From: Candidatus Thermoplasmatota archaeon
GTDB lineage: Archaea > Thermoplasmatota > JASEFT01
Assembly: GCA_030018475.1 (NCBI GenBank)
Contig: JASEFT010000003.1
Coordinates: forward strand, 14,710-56,927
Direction: 5' to 3'
DNA: 42,218 nt
Under the pieces are notes generated by a model. That model saw nothing but the letters and a program-made list of their open reading frames with translations. It was not told where the DNA came from and did not search any database. Every line of letters begins with the position of its first letter. The first letter of the stretch is position 1. Of this stretch, positions 39,270 to 42,218 are shown in pieces. Both the position numbers and the translations under genes were made by a program.

Positions 39270-41483
39270 TTAGTGCTCCTTACCTTTCGAAATTTTATAG
39301 CCTGCTATTACATTCTGACCTATTGATATACCGCCGTCGCCATTAGGCACAGTAGAGTGGGTAACGAATTTTAAGCTCTCCTTTTCTACGAATTTCCTGC
39401 ATAGCTCAGTAATTGGAATATTGTAAGAAACTCCTCCTGTAAGACCTATACACTCGATATTATTTTCGTAAGCTTTTTCAACTGCTATACTTGCTAGTGC
39501 TTCAACAAGAGATTTTACAAAAGAATACGCAAGGTCTGCTTTTTTATTATCAGCTAGAGACTCTTTTGCATAATAACTAAGCTGTCTGAAAAGCTCTGTT
39601 GTAATAACCGTATTGTTTTTCAATTCAGCTTTAAAATTATATTTTGGTTTGCCTACATCTAAATATTTCTCTAGCTTCATTGCAGGCTCGCCTTCGTAAG
39701 TTCTGCTTTCGCAAATACCTAAATAGCATGAGAGCGCATCTAGTATCCTGCCAAAAGAGCTTGTGACAGGACTTTTACTCGATAGTTTTCTAAGAATCTC
39801 AGCATCTTTTCCGTGGAAATACAATTCTTTTCCTAATTTATCGAAAATTGCAAATACTATTCTGCGAGGGTCTTTAGCTACAGCATCGCCCCCTATAAGT
39901 GGGATTTGCTCTAAGGAGGCAACTCTTTTGAAAGAATCGAAGTAAGAAATTAAAACTTCGCCACCCCATATTGTTCCGTCGCTACCATATCCGGCGCCAT
40001 CCAACGTTAGTGCAACAATGCTATCTAGTTGGTTCTCCAGCATTAAGCTACAGGCATGAGCCCAGTGATGCTGAATTTCTAAAAGCTCTGCATTGTAGCG
40101 CTCCGCAAGCAATTTACCAACATTTCTAGTATTGTATCTGGGATGTAAATCGATACCTACCCCATCTATATTTTTTAGATTGCATAATCTAACAAGCCGG
40201 TTTATACTCTGCTCTAAAAATTCTATAGTACCGTAATATCTAGAGTTGCCTATGTATTGAGAGCTGTATAAATTTCCGTTTGTTGATAAAGTGCTAGTAA
40301 CGTCTCTTTCCGCGCCTACCCCTACAATGTTCTCTTTATAAGGTACTTTGATAACGTTAGGTATAAATCCTCTAGATTTTCTTATGAAAAAGAAGCTCTT
40401 TCCGTAAGGCTTTATAACGGTATCGTCCGCTCTGTTAATAATAGCTCTGTTATGCAACAGATAACAATCTGCATTCAAGCTAAAAGCGTCTTCGTTTCTA
40501 ATAATCATAGGCTCGCCAGGTATGTTTGCAGAAGTCATTATAACAGCATCTGAGTTTAAATAATGAAACAGCACGTGATGAAGAGCTGTGTACGGCAAGT
40601 ATATCCCTATGTTTCCTAGACCTGGCGCTACACCTTCAAGCACATCGTTGTGAGCATTACAGCTCCTTACAATTAGTATAGGAGCTTGTGGCGAAGTCAT
40701 TAACTCTTCTTCATATCTGTTTATAATTGCGTATTTTTTTGCAGTCTCTATATTCCTTACCATTACAGCAAACGGTTTCTGCTTGCGCCTATACCATTCT
40801 CTAAATTTTTTAATTTCTTCAGCTCTACAGCACAGATGCATTCCTCCCCAGCTTTTAACAACTCCTATAGCTCCTTCATCAATGCACTCTGCAAATCTTT
40901 CAATTGCGTTCTCCGACGCAGAATTATTCTTTCCTTCATAAAAGGTATATTTAGGTCCGCAGGTAGGGCATGAAATTGCTTGTGCGTGGAACCTTCTTTT
41001 AGCAGGGTCTTTGTACTCTTTTCTGCACTCTTTGCATAGCTTGAACTCGTGCATAGAAGTTCTTTCTCTATCGTAAGGAATATTTTTAATTGCGGAAAAT
41101 CGTTCTCCGCAGTTTGTGCAGTTTGTGAATGGATAGAGATATCTCCGATCGCTTTCATCAAATAATTCTTTTAAGCAGTCTTTGCATATAGCTGTATCGA
41201 CAGGCGTTGCCGAGGTTCTTGCACCATCTTCACTATCTAAAATTAAGAAATCGTTAAAAGCTCTAGTGCTTGCATGCTCTATTTTTATGTTTTCTATTCT
41301 AGCAATCGGTGGCAAGCTCTTCTTCAAGCTATTTAAAAATTTATCTAAATCTCTATCAATACATATTTCTACTTCAGAGCCTTTATTTAGCACGTAGCCT
41401 CTTAAGTTCAGCGCTTTAGCAACTCTATAGACAGTAGGTCTGAAGCCAACACCTTGCACAACACCGCTAACGATTATTTTCAC
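39270..41483 (-). CDS. hypF: Carbamoyltransferase HypF
   Basis: HypF makes carbamoyl-AMP from carbamoyl phosphate and passes the group to HypE. The 737 residues include an acylphosphatase domain (GVVQGVGFRPTVYRVA), two zinc-finger units (CKDCLKEL ... CTNCGERF and CKECRKEY ... CPTCGP), a YrdC-like domain (~190-380; KSWGGMHLCC, MTSANIPGEP) and a Kae1-like domain with EIQHHWAHACSLM and LDGAGYGSDGTIWGGE. It ends GDGGISIGQ. The start overlaps hypB by 4 nt. Confidence 0.96.
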   Translation of the reverse strand: MKIIVSGVVQGVGFRPTVYRVAKALNLRGYVLNKGSEVEICIDRDLDKFLNSLKKSLPPIARIENIKIEHASTRAFNDFLILDSEDGARTSATPVDTAICKDCLKELFDESDRRYLYPFTNCTNCGERFSAIKNIPYDRERTSMHEFKLCKECRKEYKDPAKRRFHAQAISCPTCGPKYTFYEGKNNSASENAIERFAECIDEGAIGVVKSWGGMHLCCRAEEIKKFREWYRRKQKPFAVMVRNIETAKKYAIINRYEEELMTSPQAPILIVRSCNAHNDVLEGVAPGLGNIGIYLPYTALHHVLFHYLNSDAVIMTSANIPGEPMIIRNEDAFSLNADCYLLHNRAIINRADDTVIKPYGKSFFFIRKSRGFIPNVIKVPYKENIVGVGAERDVTSTLSTNGNLYSSQYIGNSRYYGTIEFLEQSINRLVRLCNLKNIDGVGIDLHPRYNTRNVGKLLAERYNAELLEIQHHWAHACSLMLENQLDSIVALTLDGAGYGSDGTIWGGEVLISYFDSFKRVASLEQIPLIGGDAVAKDPRRIVFAIFDKLGKELYFHGKDAEILRKLSSKSPVTSSFGRILDALSCYLGICESRTYEGEPAMKLEKYLDVGKPKYNFKAELKNNTVITTELFRQLSYYAKESLADNKKADLAYSFVKSLVEALASIAVEKAYENNIECIGLTGGVSYNIPITELCRKFVEKESLKFVTHSTVPNGDGGISIGQNVIAGYKISKGKEH

Positions 41484-42127
41484 AGTCCCAGATACCTCAT
41501 TAATTCAGTTATACCTTTACCTGTTTTTGCAGATGCGCATAGAAAATTTCCATGTGGATTGATTTTTTTAAAATCGTGTTCAAGGTTTTTAATATTAACA
41601 TTCATAATATCTGCCAATTCTATTTTATTCAAAACAGTCACATCAGCTAAGCCAAATATTACAGGATGTTTCCTTATCATATTCTTGCCCTCAGTTACAG
41701 AAATTACCACAACCCTTTTCTCCATGCCTAGTGCGAAATCGGCAGGGCATATAAGATTGCCTACATTCTCAACAAACAGAACGTCAATATTTTTTAAAGG
41801 CAGTTCGTCCAAGGCATGCTCTACAAGATGTGCATCTAAATGGCATTCTTTGCCGGTGTTGATATTTATTGCAACGAGTCCTATTTTTTTAAATTCTCTA
41901 TAATCATCTTTACCAAAGCAATCACCTGCAATTGCAGCCACGCTCTTGCCTTTAGATTTCAGTTTTTTCGCTAACCTTTTGATAATTGAAGTCTTTCCAG
42001 AGCCTATTGCACCTTGAAAATCGCAGCTCCTTATTCCGTATTTGGCAAGTCTTTTACTATTAGCAGAGGCAATTTTTCTGTTAGCTTCTAAGATGTCTTT
42101 TTCAAGTTCAAATGTAACTTTATGCAT
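41480..42127 (-). CDS. hypB: Hydrogenase nickel-insertion GTPase HypB
   Basis: HypB is the GTPase that drives nickel insertion with HypA. The P-loop is GAIGSGKTS, followed by AGDCFGKDD. The intersubunit metal site is in GKECHLDAH, and VFGLADVTVLNKIEL with the NKxE/D base-recognition motif follows (FVENVGNLICPA is typical). It lacks the N-terminal histidine-rich or nickel-storage extension of some bacterial HypB. It is the first gene of the hyp operon; a TATA box ~27 nt upstream points to a leaderless transcript. Confidence 0.96.
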   Translation of the reverse strand: MHKVTFELEKDILEANRKIASANSKRLAKYGIRSCDFQGAIGSGKTSIIKRLAKKLKSKGKSVAAIAGDCFGKDDYREFKKIGLVAININTGKECHLDAHLVEHALDELPLKNIDVLFVENVGNLICPADFALGMEKRVVVISVTEGKNMIRKHPVIFGLADVTVLNKIELADIMNVNIKNLEHDFKKINPHGNFLCASAKTGKGITELMRYLGL

Positions 42128-42148
42128 ATCTGCAAATCTTCTTTTACC

Positions 42149-42160
42149 GAATATATAGCT
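42149..42160 (-). promoter_or_regulatory. TATA box of the hyp operon
   Basis: Minus-strand AGCTATATATTC is centred 27 nt upstream of the hypB ATG at 42127. Confidence 0.55.
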
Positions 42161-42200
42161 TTCGAAATATTAATACTGACGAATACCAATATTTTTGCAG

Positions 42201-42218
42201 ATGGTCAATATTCTTATG
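42201..42218 (+). CDS. Possible start of a divergent gene, cut by the window edge
   Basis: ATG at 42201 opens a frame reading MVNILM to the window end, divergent from hypB. No ribosome binding site is seen. Six codons cannot identify a product. Confidence 0.2.

Overview
The window is AT-rich DNA from an archaeon, most likely an uncultured, peptide-degrading euryarchaeon of Thermoplasmata type; the lineage is my inference. Archaeal markers are a Taw1-type tRNA-wyosine radical-SAM enzyme, a TreT-type trehalose synthase, a KaiC/RAD55-family ATPase, a split transketolase, tandem winged-helix regulators, and TATA-like boxes about 24-30 nt upstream of many first genes (leaderless style). Operon-internal genes more often carry GGTGA-type ribosome binding sites. 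I saw no rRNA, tRNA, CRISPR array or insertion sequence.

Layout. 1-690 is the 3' end of a secreted protein. 724-7667 is a five-gene peptide ABC transporter whose binding protein carries an unusual array of Ig-like domains and a C-terminal membrane anchor. It is followed by a secreted M14 zinc carboxypeptidase (7736-10438) and a decayed Asp-box/sialidase-like gene (10491-11704). 11774-13548 is a two-subunit transketolase, followed by two small conserved genes. 14056-16275 (minus) is an operon of six small proteins: three share one helix/coiled-coil module, two have a membrane helix, one ends in a zinc ribbon and one looks like a PRC-barrel protein. 16334-18481 (minus) holds a 42-residue HTH-like ORF, a DndD-like SMC-type ATPase and a small partner. 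18561-19615 has a zinc-finger protein, a two-helix membrane protein and a lysine-tailed beta-barrel protein.

19721-25043 looks like an osmotic/compatible-solute region: TreT with a DUF5752 protein, a GT4 glycosyltransferase, trehalose-phosphatase and an MscS channel. Then come a 58-residue zinc ribbon, Taw1, an M20 amidohydrolase, a 1216-residue C25 (gingipain-type) secreted protease, an internally deleted DUF362 pseudogene, a PurL-like AIR-synthase-related protein with a cysteine cluster, a KaiC-like ATPase with an ATPase-like partner lacking a Walker A motif, a divergent winged-helix regulator, and a small membrane protein gene interrupted by two in-frame stops. 35777-42127 (minus) is a full [NiFe]-hydrogenase maturation operon, hypB-hypF-(zinc ribbon)-hypA-hypD-protease-hypE-hypC, without hydrogenase structural genes in view.

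How it works together. Secreted M14 and C25 peptidases plus the peptide transporter point to growth on extracellular protein. Three secreted proteins end in the same tandem of ~75-residue modules, a possible shared surface-attachment device. The Hyp operon implies hydrogen metabolism elsewhere in the genome. The least explained parts are the six-gene small-protein operon, the DndD-like ATPase module and the shared C-terminal modules.
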